DNA of 64,000 nt, taken from Pipra filicauda (taxonomy: Eukaryota > Chordata > Aves > Passeriformes > Pipridae). The notes beneath the pieces were generated by a model. That model ran no database searches. It had not been told where the DNA came from and saw only the letters and a program-made list of their open reading frames with translations. The translations under genes and the position numbers were made by a program. Each line of letters starts with the position of its first letter. Positions within the stretch are counted from its first letter, which is position 1. Location of the stretch: the NCBI RefSeq assembly GCF_003945595.2, contig NW_024104367.1:1815981-1879980 (forward strand), given 5' to 3'. Below, piece by piece: positions 13,650 through 27,915 of the stretch.

Positions 13650-14549
13650 TTAGTCTTGGAGGGGATTGCGTTTCATTGATTGACTGCACACACACCACCA
13701 ATTGTATCAGAGAAGTTTAAAAATCTCTGAGTGCCTGAGACACAGTTTTGTTGACAGAGTATTCGACAAGCTTGTATTTTCTAATATTTATCTCACATTT
13801 GGCAAGTAGTGTTTATCTTTTCCCTTGAAGTTTCCGACTTCCTGGTCAGTCTTTCACTGGTGCCATGTTAGGATAACTCATCACTTTAAAAATGTGCCTT
13901 ATTTCTACTTTAATTACATCTTGTCTCCGATCCTTTCCCCATGGCATGGTGTTTGTGAGACATCAGTCCAATGGTATATTTGCCAGTGTTTCTCAAAGTA
14001 ACTTCCTAAGGCTGGGTTTATTATTTATCCTGAAGTGGTAAGTGGGATTCCCATTCTGCTGATCTTGTTGTCCCTGACTTTGTCCCCCTCCTACCTCAGT
14101 CCCCAAATGTGGCTCGTTTGCAGCACAGCCGAGCGTTACAGAGCCACAGCCCAGCCCTGGCAGGATTTGTGGCCCCATTTTAAACCAGGCAGGGGAGGAA
14201 ATTTTTCTGCTCCAGCAGAAAACTGATCATTTGTTATGCTCAAGTACTGACATCAGTTTTGTTGTGACTTTGTTCTTCATTTTGACATTGCATTATACAG
14301 TCAATTTGGCATTGAACTGGAGAAAATGAGAGTACTAGGAAGCCGATTCCTCAAACTATTAATTTTATATCAAAGACAGCTCTCCAAAATGTTGCATGGA
14401 AGGGGGGAGGGAGTCCTTTTTCGTTCTACTTTACTCACCAAATTACATAGTTACTTTAGAAATCATAAATCTAGTAAATTTAAAATCAGCTTGTGCTACA
14501 AAGCCCGAGGTTTGGTATCGGCTGTTCCTGTTGTGTGTTGTAGTCACTA

Positions 14550-14950
14550 ATCCTTTTAATGAAGAGCTTTTAGCATTGAAGAGATTCTATTTATAGTAAA
14601 GCCATTAGAGCATAAAGCTTCTCATTGCTATTCTGCGGCATGGAGCTGTAATATTTGTCAGTGGAGGAAAGATATTTTTAGCTGCAGCATTGAAAACCGA
14701 GGCTGAAAGGTCAAGAATCCTCGCGGGGATATGTTCTGCTACATCAGTGCTATCACACAGCTGCTGTTTACTCTCTTATCGCTCTTCAGTAATAAGAAGA
14801 TTTTTTTTATTGTGACACTAAAGGTATAAAGCATCAAAAGGATTTTGCGCATGAAATGAATACTCGGGGAAAGGATGATGTGTCCAATCACGTTAAATGT
14901 TCTGCTTCTCTTTAAGTGAATGATTTTATTTTCCCAAAGACTGTCTCAAT
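14550..14950. other. Candidate conserved noncoding element
   Basis: About 400 bases of complex, repeat-free sequence with Hox/Cdx-like words (CTTTTAATGAAG, TTTATAGTAAAG, GCCATTAGAG, AGTAATAAGAAG), several isolated CpGs (around 14725) and few long A or T runs until 14800. Both strands are stop-rich. The texture suggests a regulatory element under constraint, which needs alignment to test. Confidence 0.25.
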
Positions 14951-17900
14951 AGCTATTCTTCAAAAGATTCATTCTAGGAAAGGGTTTTTTTATTTATTTT
15001 TTTTTTTTTATTATCAAAGGGGATGAGACCTAATGTGAGCACAAGACAATGTGCTGGAGTAGTGAAGAATTTCAAGCACACACTATTTCTGCCTGACATC
15101 TACACCATTCACTTCCTTAGCAGAGTGTGCTGCATGAACGGGAGACATGATAGCAATGTGTAGTTTGCCAGAGGAAAAAGAGCCTGGAGATTTCTCCTGG
15201 TAATTTGAGGAGCAGAGTTGTGGGTGGTGGTGATTATATCTGGGACAGGACAGCTTGTAGCACCCTGGATAGGTACTCAGTGAGCACAAAAAATCATGTG
15301 GTCCTCTTGAAACAGGATATGATAGATGGCATGTGAAAGGGAGAGGGGAGAAAGGAGGGGGGGAAAAAGGGGATAATTATAGGAATACAAGGCTGCATAT
15401 ATTAGCTCAGTGTACAATGTGAAGGCTTCAGAGGGTTTTCTGATATCTTTATATAAAAATCAGGGGGGAAAAGAGATTAATTGCCACATTGAGAAAATTA
15501 GGACTGTATGATCAAAGGGAGGGCAGAGAAGAAATGGCCTGTTGACAGATGGCTTATAAAAATGAAAAGATTTTTCAGAGGATATGAGTTTGGAGTTTTG
15601 TGCTGCTTGGGGAGACAGTCACAGTCATCATATTTTAATAATAATAAGCTGCTATATAATCCTTTTTATTCACCAAACATTTTGTAGCATAAGAAAAGTA
15701 TGAGTAAAATAATACACTGATAGGTACGGTTTCTTCTCAAGGTATAATGAAATTAATTGTACTTCTCTAAGAATTTATTCGAGGACTTGCTGCTGGAAGT
15801 TGTTCTTATCTTCTAACACATGGAGTCCATTATCCCTTACCTTTTAAAACAGTTTCTTTCATATCAGGAAATTATTTTAATTCTACTCTTTCTGCATACC
15901 CAAACCAGTTTTTAACACCATCTTTTCCAGGCTTTCTGTATAGGCAGTATTTGGTTTAATCCATGTGGTTGTAACTGTTGATTTGTTCCTTCTGCAAGAA
16001 TGGTGCCAGGCAGCAGCACAGAGTGAGTACACATTAATAGGCAGCTCCTCAGTCCTCAGTACATAAATAAACCAAAAGTTGAAGGACTGTCAAAAAAGAA
16101 TTGAAGAAACTGAAGGGATCTCAAATCTACAATTATTTTCTCTTATAATTGAATGAGATTTAGGTAAATGGGCATTGGCTGAAGGGAGTGACAGAGAAAT
16201 GGAGGGTATGGCTTTGTGAAAAGACAAGACAGTAATGGCTTGTTCCTTTCAGATTTGCCAGGTGTTACTTAGTCCCATTATCTCTCATCTCTCACTCTGA
16301 TGTGAAGGAAGCAAGTATGTGAGATATGCACAGGGTATGTGGGATAGAGGAATTTATTCTGAGCTCTTGACTTCATGATGTGTATATAGAAAAATTTTCT
16401 TGATGAAATAGAAATTTTATAAACATCACTTATGGATTTAATATATTGGGAGAACTGGTAACTCCTGGAATTTTGATGGTAGCACAAAGATTTCTTTCAA
16501 AAGAAAGAATCCAGGATGTTTCTTGTTTCTTTCTGTAACCACTGGACTACAAAAGGAATCAGCAGAGAATGTGATAAAAAATTACGTAAACTCATAATCC
16601 ATGATCTCAAGTGCAAATAAATAAGTTATTTGTTTATAGCTTTCACAGCCTGAAGCAGTAGTCATGGTCTTTGTGGAAGAAAGTAAGTTCTAGGTCATGG
16701 ACTGATAAAATAGTGTTTAAATTGATCGGTGATATTTTCTGTGAAAGTGCATGTGACTTTGCTGTTCTACTACTGGAGTGTCGCTGTGTATGAGTTTTCC
16801 TCAGCCTCCCTAGTTGATCTTGATGCTTTTTATACTCATTAGTCCTGTGCAGTCCCCATGTAGGTTTGCATTCTCTCTTGCTTTCTCAGGCTGTTTAACT
16901 CTTGTTAGGGCTTAGACCAGCTGTAATTACTTCAGTGGTTGTGTCTTTGTCTTTGTTACAATTTTACAATCACTATGACATCCTTTTTTTTTCCACCCCA
17001 TGGTTGCTCTTTTCACAATTAGTTGTTCACATACTACCTAATTTGCTTTATTAGACAAATGTTCGTGGGAGAAACAAAGGTTTCTTTTTTTTTTTTAATT
17101 TTTTTACCGTTGGTGGTTTTGGTTGGTGAAAACAAAGGCAGATCTTTTGGATTCTAATGTGCTTATGTTCCTCTTTGCTTGTTCCTTGGCATGAAGCTGG
17201 AGGCTGGTAAATTTGCTATCTATTGACATTCAACTTTGCTGTAAATTTGTAAAATTCAATGCAAGGCAGTTACTTAAACACTTTGTTATCATTAAATTCT
17301 ACCCTGGCTCTCTTCCTTGTGCAGAGATAGGTTAAAAATAATTACAAAGTAGAGACATGTTGGCCTTTATTGACATGGAGTCAATGAACATGCAGCAGTT
17401 GACAGTTGCCTTTTACTACTTTCATATTTTCACTTTAAATACATAGTTTCTGTGAGAGAGTGGAAATGTCAAAGCTGTATCTGTAGTAAAGACAAAAATA
17501 CTTGCCTATAATTACTGTTCTCTGATTTTTTTTTCTGAAACAGGTTTTATCTGCTCTCCTTTCTGCTGTATCTGAGATTTGTATATTCTTGTCTTGATTT
17601 GTTTGTTAACCAAGGGGAATTTTTATCTTCCTACTGGCATGTTTTGAGATTTATTGTGTGATTGCCTCTAATTTCAAACTTGGCAAATCTTATGAAATAT
17701 GGAAATGTGACCTCGTCGTGACCTCCTATACCTATGTTGCATTTTGCAGTGATGCCCCTGGCATGTTTGATGGCCCTGCAGGTCCTTTTATTTGCAGTCT
17801 GTCATCACAAAATGGATTTGGCTCCTGGCTGCTGTATGAAAGGATTAACGATTCCTGACACAGCTGAAGTTTCAGTTTAGGAATCTCAGTTTAAAATCTC

Positions 17901-20900
17901 CTTGCAACAACTGAAATATCAGGGGTTGTTATTGGAGGCAGGTTGAGTCTCTCTGGGAGGTGTGTGGAGACCAGGGCAAAACTGTGTGTGTGCGTTGGGG
18001 AGGTGTCATCTTTTCGACAGCACTTTGTTGGCTGGTACAGAACGGTATCTGGAGAGTTCAGTTTATCTGCTTCAGCTAATCTGTGACTCGGGTTTATTGT
18101 ATATCCAGAACCTTTGCTGTAGGTCCAGTTCAAATTAAAACAAAGTACAAGGCCTTGGCGTTTCACTCCGTCTGAAGTGGCAGTTGTTGATGGTTGAGAA
18201 CACTTTTGCAACGCTGCAGGCAGTGGTTAACATTTTAACTGTCCTGTCCTTTAAACTTGCTCATTTTGGGAGTCTTGTCGATGCTAATGCTGTCTCCCTA
18301 ATACAAAGCTGGGATGACTTGTGATTCCAGTCCTATTTGTTAAGTGGATGTATTTTATTTGCAACTAATGACTTGCTGCTGGTGGATGGTAAGTTTAACT
18401 GCTGACTTGTTTTATTATCTGTTTAAAGCTCCCGTGAATCTCTGAAAGAGTCTTAAGACACATTTTTGCTGTGGTTTCCTGCTTGTGGCTGGACGTCATT
18501 CAAGATTTGTAAGGAATTAAGAACTATAGGTAACCTTGTCTGACTGCATCTCTCTCTATGTAGCATTTCAGGATTTGGGATCCAGTGCAATTCATGTTAA
18601 CAAAATCTAAATTGGGATACTTCAGGGTAAAACATTTCTGGAAATAAACTTTGTTGCTCTTGTTGTCAATTAAATGACTAAGTCTCAGTGTAAAATCTTC
18701 CCCTTTGTTCAAGATTCTCACTCGTGTGCTGTTGACATGCTGGAAATGTAGATAAGATGTGATAAAAGGTACTGTTACTATTGCCTGCCCACATATGTAA
18801 TTTGTTTGCTGCATAAACACCTACAGGCTTGTTCCATACAGAGGCCTAAGTAGGTACATCGAAACATGTACTGGTTTTGTTAATTCACAGAATTTTTCTG
18901 TGTTGTGTTTAAGATAAATATAGATAAATAAGTCAAGACTTCATTAGGGAAAACCATGTTTCTGCCAAGTTGCATTACAGTAGGCCAAAAAAATTCCTTC
19001 CAAAACATTCCTCGACACTTCTGAAGAGAATATCTGTGACTTCTAAATAATCAATCTGTTCCTAGGGAGTAAAAGTTGAGGATTGAAGGATAATTTTGCC
19101 TTTTTACCCAATAACTCTGAGTCTAGGAACTGTACAATGAATAATTTAGATGGATTTTTAAAAACAGGGAAGGAGAACGTAGGTATGGTGTGAGGGATCC
19201 AAAGCCCATGAAAATGTGTAATTTGTACATTATGCTTTGCATCTAAGGACAAAGTAAAATATGAGCTAGAACCATGACTCTCTAAGCAGATAGCATCTTT
19301 GATAGCTGAAGTTTCTAACTAGTTCACAGAAGATGTTGCAAAATGCTCCTGCAGAACTGCTGGAGCTCCTGTTTCATACTGTGCATGTCTGAAGAAAGGC
19401 ATCATTATCAGTCTCTGCAACTGCATTCCTGACAAAGGCTCCAGTGGAATTTTGATAATTAAATGAGAAAGTCTCTTTAACTGCAGAAGCAAATTCTGTC
19501 TTCCCTATTTTATCTGGTTGCCTTCCTGAACTCCTTCTCCCACATCAGCTTTCCAGTTCAGCTTGTGCTCATACGCTCTCTGGCATCTCCCTCATTTTTC
19601 TTGGCTTGTGCCTTCTTCCCGCGCTGACAGAGCTCAAGTCTTGCCATTCCCATTCTCTCTCAGGATTCGTGGGATGATGTGGAAGATTTCATCCCTTCTG
19701 GCTCCAGATTAGAATTCCTGAAACAACCAAATGGGGATCTTTCTCTGAGGGCAGGATGAACTTCTGACTTTCCTCTTCTGGCCAACATTATGTTTAAAAG
19801 GCTGGAAGACGACTTGGAAATGCCTTTTTTTTTTTTTTTCAGTTTATATTTTTTAAGTACAAACCTTGGAGAACTTGATGCTGCAGAATGGTAGGTATAA
19901 CTCTAGGTAAAAAGTTTGTTGTAACTTTTAAATTGTCCAACTGCACTGGTGTAAGAAGACCGTTTTTTTTGCTCTGTTGCTTACCTCTTGTGAATTTATG
20001 ATGCTGTTTTTCTGAGAACACCAAAATGTTTTTTATCATCATATCCCTGTGAGAAGCATAATGTGCATATTACATATAGACAGATTGAGAAGAGATCATT
20101 ACTTTGCCTCGGGCTACAAAATAAGACAGTAATATAGTGGGAAGCTCAGTCTCGCAGTCTCCTGATTTAACCAGTGAATGACTCATTATACTGGCTTGAA
20201 AAACACCAGGAATGAATGGTGGTGAATAAAGCTTAGGAAATGATTGGTCAGAACTGTGTCTCCTATTCAGGGTTTTTAATAACCTGTGACTTTCACACCA
20301 GTTTTGAAATTAAACTAAAAGTATGTGAGTATATTTTGCTTCTGGCGATATCCCTGATAATAAGCAAAGCAAATGTTTTTTCCACTGAATTACTTCCAGT
20401 ATCTTTATTTACACGTCAGTGTGTCACAGTAGTCCTTTCACTTGTAGTTTGGCTGTTCGGCAGATCTTGTTTTGTTACTCCCTTTAGCTGGCTCTGGCTT
20501 GTCAATGAGGTGGCATCAGGCTTATGTCCTTCGGAACGTGAAGACTTCTAAATATCCTCCTCGGCATCACAGCAACATTTCTGTCCAAAGACCTTCCTGA
20601 TCCTGGAATTGCAAGAAGTCACTTCTAGGAAGAGGTTTTATTTTTAATTGCAGATAGAGCCTCCACAAATCTCTGCTCAGTTTGTTCCAATTCACTATCA
20701 GGGCTCAGAGGAACTTGAGATGGGAAGTGTCTTCCTGATCCTGCAAACTCCAGTTTTTCTTCTCTTTCCTCAAGTGTAGTTTGAGGAACGTTTTTTCTTC
20801 ATGTAAGATAAAGGCTGCTACAGTCTTTGTGCATTCCCCACTTCCCATTTGTGTACTGGGTTTTGGCTCCAGTGTTTGTTTAGCTGTCGGGTAAGTCAAA

Positions 20901-21429
20901 TTAAGCAGCTGATCTCTCTGAAAACAGTTTCCTCCCTCACTATCAAGTCTTCCTCCAGACTATTTCCTCAATTACATTGTGTATTTTCACTACTTAATTT
21001 GTTGCAGCTTTGCCTCTTGCCAGACTTCCCTGTGCTGATTTAACAGACCAGTCCAACAGAAGACAAACCCAGTGAGAAATGCTGGTGGTTTTCCATGGTG
21101 TTGGTGTTTGGAATGGCTGGGGGGATGATTGCCTTCATTGCTTTGAGAATTACAGACTCAGATCTCCTGTTCCCAAAAAGCGAGAGGAAATAGTTTGCTA
21201 AAGACATGGAACCTGCTTCATTCCTATCCCAACCCTTCTTTGTGTGATCCTCATTAAAAACTGTGTCTTATGACCAATGCCTGTCTCTCTGGGTTTCAGT
21301 GCACCAACCTCAACACCTCCCACTGCTGCAGTGCTTCCCAATCCAAGGCTGTTTCTGTGCACACGAAACCCCACTGCAGAATATCCTTTGGTTTGTATAC
21401 CTTTTCAGCTAGAGATTTTAAAATATAAA

Positions 21430-21625
21430 ACTCTTAAGAACTGACTGCTCAATTCTAACCAGAATTTGCAAATTATCTGATGGTTTAATTTTCCTCCAGA
21501 GTTGTATGACTAAATGAGAGAAGGGAAAACAGATTAATCATCAGTGAAAACAAACAAATAATGACTTAATAATCACAAATCTAACTGAGAAAGCAGTATT
21601 AATTATTCATAGAGGGTGGTTTATC
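21430..21625. other. Candidate conserved noncoding element
   Basis: AT-rich but non-repetitive, with words such as TTTGCAAATTATCTG (octamer/GATA-like), CAGATTAATCATC, AATGACTTAATAATCAC and GTATTAATTATTCATAG packed into under 200 bases. These fit POU and homeodomain sites. The evidence is word content only. Confidence 0.22.
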
Positions 21626-21843
21626 TTGAAACTTACTGTTAGACTGGCAGCTGAAATAAAGGCAGATGTTTCTGCTTTGTCTCAGAGGGTTGGAAGTACA
21701 GAAACGGGGTCAAATTTGATGCCCACATAATAATGTGGGAGGGTGTGGAGGTTTGTACAGTTGTTATTTGTGTATGAACTTTTCTTTGAAAGACAGATGG
21801 AAGCACTTTATTTAGTATTTATACTGTTTCTAGTTTCTTAGAC

Positions 21844-22095
21844 TCATAGAATCATAGAATCATAAAGTAGTTTGGCTTGGATGGGACCTTAAAGATGATC
21901 TCGTTGCAACTCCCCTACCATGGGCGAGGACCCCTTTCACTACACCAGGCTGCTCCAAGCCCCGTCCAACTTGGCCTTGGACACTTCCAGGGATGGGACA
22001 GCCACATCTTCTCTGGGCAACCTCTACCAGGACCTCACCACCCTCACATGTAAGAATTTTTTCCTAATATCTAATTTAAACCTTCTTCTCTATGT
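21844..22095 (-). mobile_element. CR1 LINE, 3' fragment, minus strand
   Basis: The left edge carries three copies of the CR1 tail octamer in antisense (TCATAGAATCATAGAATCAT). It is followed by the antisense 3' UTR and terminal ORF2 region, including the words for 'ttggccttggacacttccag'. It is 5'-truncated near 22095 at the part that reads CTAATATCTAATTTAAACC. The open frame across it (21920-22129) is the antisense of old LINE sequence, not a gene. Confidence 0.93.
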
Positions 22096-25000
22096 TGTGA
22101 GAGACTGCACTGTAGCATCTTTCCTTTAGCACTTCTGCTGCATATTTTGGAACAGATGTTTACAGGAATAGGGACAAATGAAAAATACCATGTATTAAAA
22201 TTTTAATGGATAGTTTAAAATTATGAAATCACTTCTAGTAGTTACGTTTCACCTTTGAACTGCCTTGCAAACACACCTGAATACCTCAAACTGGTAGTTT
22301 CAGAATATAACATTTAGATTAAAGATGCAGGCCCTAAAGTAAAAGGAATGAAAAGGAAGGAATAAATTTCTGACAAAGTCTTGAAGTCCACGTCTCACTA
22401 CATCTGTTTTTGTCTTCCACCTTTATGGTTAATTCATTGTGATGCTTTGGATAGGTTGGTTTTGCTTAGTTTTGCTGAAAAGAGTATTTTTAACAGGCTA
22501 TTGAAGTTTTAAAGAAGTCGAAAAGCACTAAACAATGCCATGTAGGTAGACTGGACCTGTGCCATTCTCTCTTCAGACCCCACTCTGAGCAGAGAGTCTT
22601 AGTATCAAAAAGAAGAGCTGAGTTGGGCCAAGTGGTACCATCATTGTTTTGTAATTTCCCAACATCAACCTGTGAGCTGTAGCCAGCTTTGATTCTGTGT
22701 ATCTACCCCAGCATTTCTAGTTAATTTGCTTATAGAGATCTGCAGAGGCCTCTGATGTGCATTGAAATTTTTCTTCAGTAGTTACATTTCTTATATTTAG
22801 AATTTAAGGTGAGATGAAGGACATAGGGTTATGATGAGGAAAAGGAAAACAAGTTGTGAGAGTTAAATCACTTTTCTAGAATGGGAGCTTGGAATCTGTT
22901 GCCTTAGTTAAGGTGTTAACGAGGTGCAAGGTTAACACAGGAAACCTTGTTAGTAGGTAACTGTTTTCTCCTTATGTCATTTCATCTGTTAAAGCATCTG
23001 ACATCATCTTTGTAAGTGTGGCAACAGGATTTTTATTCTCAAAAAAACTAAATCCAAAACAGCATGTATTTGTATTCAGTGCTTTTCCTGCTGATCAGCA
23101 CAGATACATGAAAATAATCCAGATTTACTTGAGCACACTGGAGAGATTTGTGGTGTTTACAGTTGCATGTTTGTATTTTTCTTTGTCCCTGAATTTTGGG
23201 CTGTGTACTACAACAAGCAGAGTTTATTAATACATATAAATAAGTCATGCAGTGCATGGAAAGGGAGCCAGCAGTGGCCTGCCTAGCTCTGCTCTGCTCT
23301 CTCTCATTGGGGCATTTTCTTGTCTTGCTGTAGTGATGGTGCACATGGTTGCAAGAGGCATGTCAGGATGTGCAGGCAACTGCACAAAAGTGATGCTCTT
23401 TAACTCTGCAGATCCAGGTTTAGAGGATTTTTCATATTTCTTTGATGAATCTCATGTCTGGTTTTTTGGACACAGAGACTGATAGGTCTTAGTTGTGTGT
23501 CTTGTGGAAATGCTAAAAACAGGCCACTTTGCCTTTAAGATGCAAGAAATCTACTCTCCCTTCCCTTCTTTTGTTCAGCCAAGAATCTGATCCTGTGGGG
23601 TTTAAGCATCCAGACTTACTTGTCATTGCTAAATAAACTTCTTTAGGTATTATGCTGTGTCCAAGCTTTCCAGTACTAACTCCCAGGATTCCTATTTTTT
23701 TTCTCAGCTATGGCAAAGTGTAATAGCTTTTTATGTATTTTAAATCTCGTTTTTTTCCTGGGCACCCTGAGAGTGCTTCCTTTCAACATCTCCATCTCGG
23801 AGATTTTAATGATTTTTTTCCTGATATTTTCTTTAGAGAGTCAGTTCTTTTCTGGAAGCTTGTTACCAGGCTAACTACATTATGCTGTTATTATTTAGTT
23901 GTATTTTTTTCCCCCACTAAATAACACCAGAACTTCTAAGAACTTAATTTTGTGAGAGTGGTTGACCTTTTGTGGTATTGAAAACCCACACACTTTCTTT
24001 GAGAAGATGGTTGCATTTTATCTGTAGGACATCAGTCTGGAAAGAGTGAGAGAACTGCTTGATAAGAACTTCCAGCTACTTTTCTGTACTGATGCCTAAA
24101 ATAAAATCAGTAATAATTGCCAATGCCTCTTCGCATGGCTTAATAATAGAACCTATGGCAGAACATCCTATCAACTGAAGGCTTCATATATCATTCCAAG
24201 AGAAAAAAGGCACATGAATTTTAAGAGCCTCAGGCCTTGTCAAAACAGGTGATTTTTAAAATTTTAATTTTCTATTGAAGACAGTAGTTCATTTGTTTCA
24301 GCATTAGCAATATTTGGATCTCTGACTTACACACCCTGCTGACTATTATTCTTAGTTTTTACCCAGAATCAAATGCATGATGTTGTAGGAAAAGGCTTTT
24401 GGCTCCCAGTTATGCATATTCTTTTCTATTTTTTCTGAAAAATAATTTTGGAATTAAGCCCACCTTCTCCAGGAACATACTTCTTTTGTGTATGTCAAGT
24501 TAAAGCAAAGCATGAGACTAATGGATGTTTGATCTCCTTGGAAAAATAGGATCTCACCACAATGAATTCTGGCTGAACAATTATTACTACTTTCAGTGTT
24601 ACCTGTGGTTGTCACACTGCGGCACAAATCTCTATTCCTGGCATTTAAATAAAAGTGGTCAAGGTAAATTGGGAATTTTCAAGGTTTAGTGATCTTTGTT
24701 CCTTTACCTGAATCATCTTGGTATTCATTCGAGGAGGTTCTTAGTTTTTTTCCTCTGCTTTCACCTTTTTTTCCAGAAGATGTGTTTGTTGCTGTTTCTA
24801 TTTCTAGGCACAGTTTTATGTGCTTCTATTTATAGTGTTTCTATCCATGTGTATCACATGTACAAAAAGTGTACTCAGGCTGTATTTAGGTCAGTGTAGT
24901 TTACATGATTAGTGCGCGATTGTGCAAAAAAGTTAAAATTTGGAGGAGAAGAAAAGCCCGTGGACAAGATTATGGAATCCAGGATGCAGAAACTCGCTAA

Positions 25001-26372
25001 TTTAGTCTTTGAAGACACAAGTAATATTTTCACTCTGCATCCACTTGCTGCATATTCTATAAATAGACTTTATTCATATCCCTCTAGGAGAAACGTGGCT
25101 GCAATTTATGGAAAGCTCATCATGCTTCATGGAAAAGCTGAATGCTGCAGCTTTCACTGAAGCTCACTGGTTCATAAATGTTGCAGTGCTGTGAGCAGTA
25201 GAAAAGTGCACTTTTTTTTCCCCCCCTTTCTGGCAGGCGATACAGTTTTATTGCTTGAAGATGACTCCTGCAGAGTTCAAAGAGGGAAAAAATGTGATCT
25301 CCATGAATTTTTGAAAGAATTTGGTGCTGTCTAATAAAAAGATTTTCAAAGTAATCTGAGAACCTGAGTGACAAGGCGTGGTTTCAGTGGGCCATGTACT
25401 TCTGTTGCTTCTGCTCTGCCCCGTATCCAGTGTCACATTGGAATCAAGTCATCCATTTTTGATTTGCCTGTCAGGAGCTAAAATTCAGGGAGAAACCTAT
25501 GCTGGGGCCCAGGTCTGGATAGCTGCAAACCTTACAACTTTAATAGTTTACAATGGTAAAAAACAGTTGATCAGTAGAAAAGAGCTTTGCTGTGTGGTGA
25601 TTTTTATTTTCAGAAGATGAAAGCTGTTAGTCACAACAAATTATACTCCCTTATACCAACAAGTGCTTCCATACTGAGGAGAAATACTACCACGGTGAAA
25701 CTGGTACTTTTAATGTCCCTGCAGTGTCCTTGGCAAAGTGCTTGATGGATTAGCAAGAGAGTGGTTCTATTACACAGATTATGGGCAACTCATTCTTCAT
25801 AATAACAGCTGATTATGGTGCATTGCTATTTACCACTCCAGGCATACCAAATTAAAGTTTGAATATGGTTATATTAAAGCCATATATTAAAAAAAAAAAA
25901 AGGGAAGGAAAGAAAAAAGGATTCATTGTAGTTTTAACTTGCAGGTTTTGAGTTCATGAAGCACCTCCAGCTCTCTGGGGCCTCAGGTTGTCAGTACCTT
26001 CCAAACCTTGGGTGGACACCAAGGATTCTGGGTCATCTTTAAGGAGGGACCAGCTCTCTTAGTTCATATCTTGTGTGTTTGAGTGTAAATGACCCAACAT
26101 AAAGTAGTTGTGAGAGCACAGATGGAATATAGAGAGCATGGCCTAATAATGCTTTAACTGGGATAAAGCCTACGACTGGTTTTCTTCAATCCTGCAACCC
26201 AACTCCCTGCTCTGTTACTTCCCAAGCTGAAGGTAGGATATACACTTACTGCAAGGAAAGCATGTTGGTGTTGCATTTTAGCTTTTCACTAAATGGAACA
26301 ATCCGGAGTATCAGGAAGATGTAAAAAGCCCTAAAGAAATATCAAAATGAATGAATATTTCAAAGGAAGGAC

Positions 26373-26390
26373 TTTTTTTTTTTTTTTTTT
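26373..26390. repeat. Poly(T) tract
   Basis: An uninterrupted run of 18 T residues. It is a simple mononucleotide repeat and probably length-polymorphic. No retroposed body adjoins it on the minus strand, so I do not read it as a retrogene tail. Confidence 0.85.
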
Positions 26391-26999
26391 CCAGAAAGTA
26401 ATTAGGTATCATGAATATTTTGGTTACTCTGCAATAAGCAAATCCTTAAGGGATGAAAATATACTCTAACTAGCTGCTTTGCAAATTTATAAAACTCATA
26501 ATGTGTATGATTAAAACTTCTGTATTGCTTACTTAAGCATTGCACTGGATTCTACAAACATTTCATGAAGAGCAGTTCATAAATCTTATAAGGTACACGT
26601 ACCATCTGTCAAAGTCTGATGTATGACTGTTGAGAAGTATAAAAAATGTTCAAAACTAAATAAGAAGTTAGAAATACTGTAAAGAAACAGCTCTTTATAT
26701 TACTGGAACCTTGGCAGTCTTGGGACTTGAAATTTTTGGTTAGAATTGTCTTGTATATGAGATATTTCAATATTCTTAAGCATGTTAGAGGTCTGTGACA
26801 AAGGATGAATGGGGAAGCAATGCTGAAGAGGGCAGAAATATAAAGTTCTAAACTGACAACAAATTGTGGAAGGGATTTCTGCTTGTTTTATTTTTGTATT
26901 TTTAAAAATAGAATAATTAGGATGATTTTACTGTAATTTACTCAAAACCTTTAACAGAGTTGCCATAAAATAGACAATTTTCTTCCCAAACTCTGAATC

Positions 27000-27500
27000 T
27001 GTGGGTGAACAAACTAATGTGGTCCTCTCAGTGCAAACACTGACAAATAAAGTCAGCCCATTAGCTTATAAATTCTTCTGCTGCATACATGAGTTGCATA
27101 AGAATTGGAGGTTATAATCAAGCCCTAAATAATGTGAGTTTGTCTAAATAATACATGCACTGCAAATGCTGTTTAGTACAATGCTTTTCAATAACCTGTT
27201 TCTTGAATGATCCTCCCTGGGTCACCTGAAGTATCCTCCTTACCTCTTTCTTTGCTGAATTTTATTACACCCCCCCGTGATTTTCCAACTCAGAAATAGA
27301 AAAGAGCCATAATGACATAATTGCTGTGTTTTCTGTTACTGAAATTTTCTCAAAGCCCTTTAGCAAAGTGGAACTGAACCAAAATTGGTGGCATTCATCA
27401 GCCCCAGTGAGAAAACAGGATCACTCCTCACCTCAGAAAGAATCTTACTGTTTCATTACAATCCATAATTAAGGACCCACCCTTTCCTCATCTCCCTCTC
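27000..27500. other. Candidate conserved noncoding element
   Basis: Repeat-free sequence with several regulatory-looking words: CCCATTAGCTTATAAATTC, AATAATGTGAGTTTGTC, CAAATGCTGTTTAGTAC, CATAATGACATAATTGCTG and CCATAATTAAGGACCC. It lacks long low-complexity runs apart from a C7 near 27270. Judged on texture only. Confidence 0.22.
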
Positions 27501-27871
27501 CCCAGTCTGTTTACTTGGCCATTCATAATACTGACATTTTTGCTGACCTGTGTTTCTTAAAATTATTTTGTAGGTCTTTAATTCCATTTTTCCAGACTAC
27601 CCTGAGGTGAAAATTTTTGCTGTTCTCTTCAATGACAAAGGCACTTAGAAAAAACAGCTCATCTTAGTATAGGATTAATCTCAAAAATTAGCTCCAATTA
27701 GCTTCTTAAAAATAAGAAATAATGAAAAGAAAAAAAAAGAAAGTCACACAGAAAACAATGTATGATGTTTCAATAGGAGGGAAAGAAAAATCAATTGGAT
27801 GTTTTTATGTGTTACAAAATCTGATGCTCTTCAGTTCATAGGATCAGCATACAGCAGATAGGAAAAGCAGT

Positions 27872-27915
27872 CTGGGAAGTCAGATCATCTGGGAAGTCAT
27901 ATCACCTGGGAAGCA
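27872..27915 (+). repeat. 17-bp tandem repeat, about 2.6 units
   Basis: The units begin at 27872, 27889 and 27906. Each starts CTGGGAAG; the first two run CTGGGAAGTCAGATCAT and CTGGGAAGTCATATCAC, and the third is partial. It is a small local duplication in otherwise unique sequence. Confidence 0.85.

Larger units (their letters stand above)
13653..21843. other. Unique noncoding DNA, no gene recognised
   Basis: About 8.2 kb without a recognisable exon or interspersed repeat. Frames at 17891-18211 (106 codons, minus), 18524-18820 (98, minus) and 20240-20551 (103, plus) lack protein-like features. T-runs occur near 14983-15010, 17080-17092 and 19826-19839. Two blocks with enhancer-like word content (14550-14950 and 21430-21625) are listed separately. 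A GC-richer patch at 14060-14210 is open on both strands but carries no identifiable domain. Confidence 0.6.

Noticed and set aside
14060..14210. GC-richer patch open on both strands, possible exon
   Set aside because: Neither strand gives a recognisable peptide and no good splice pair brackets it.
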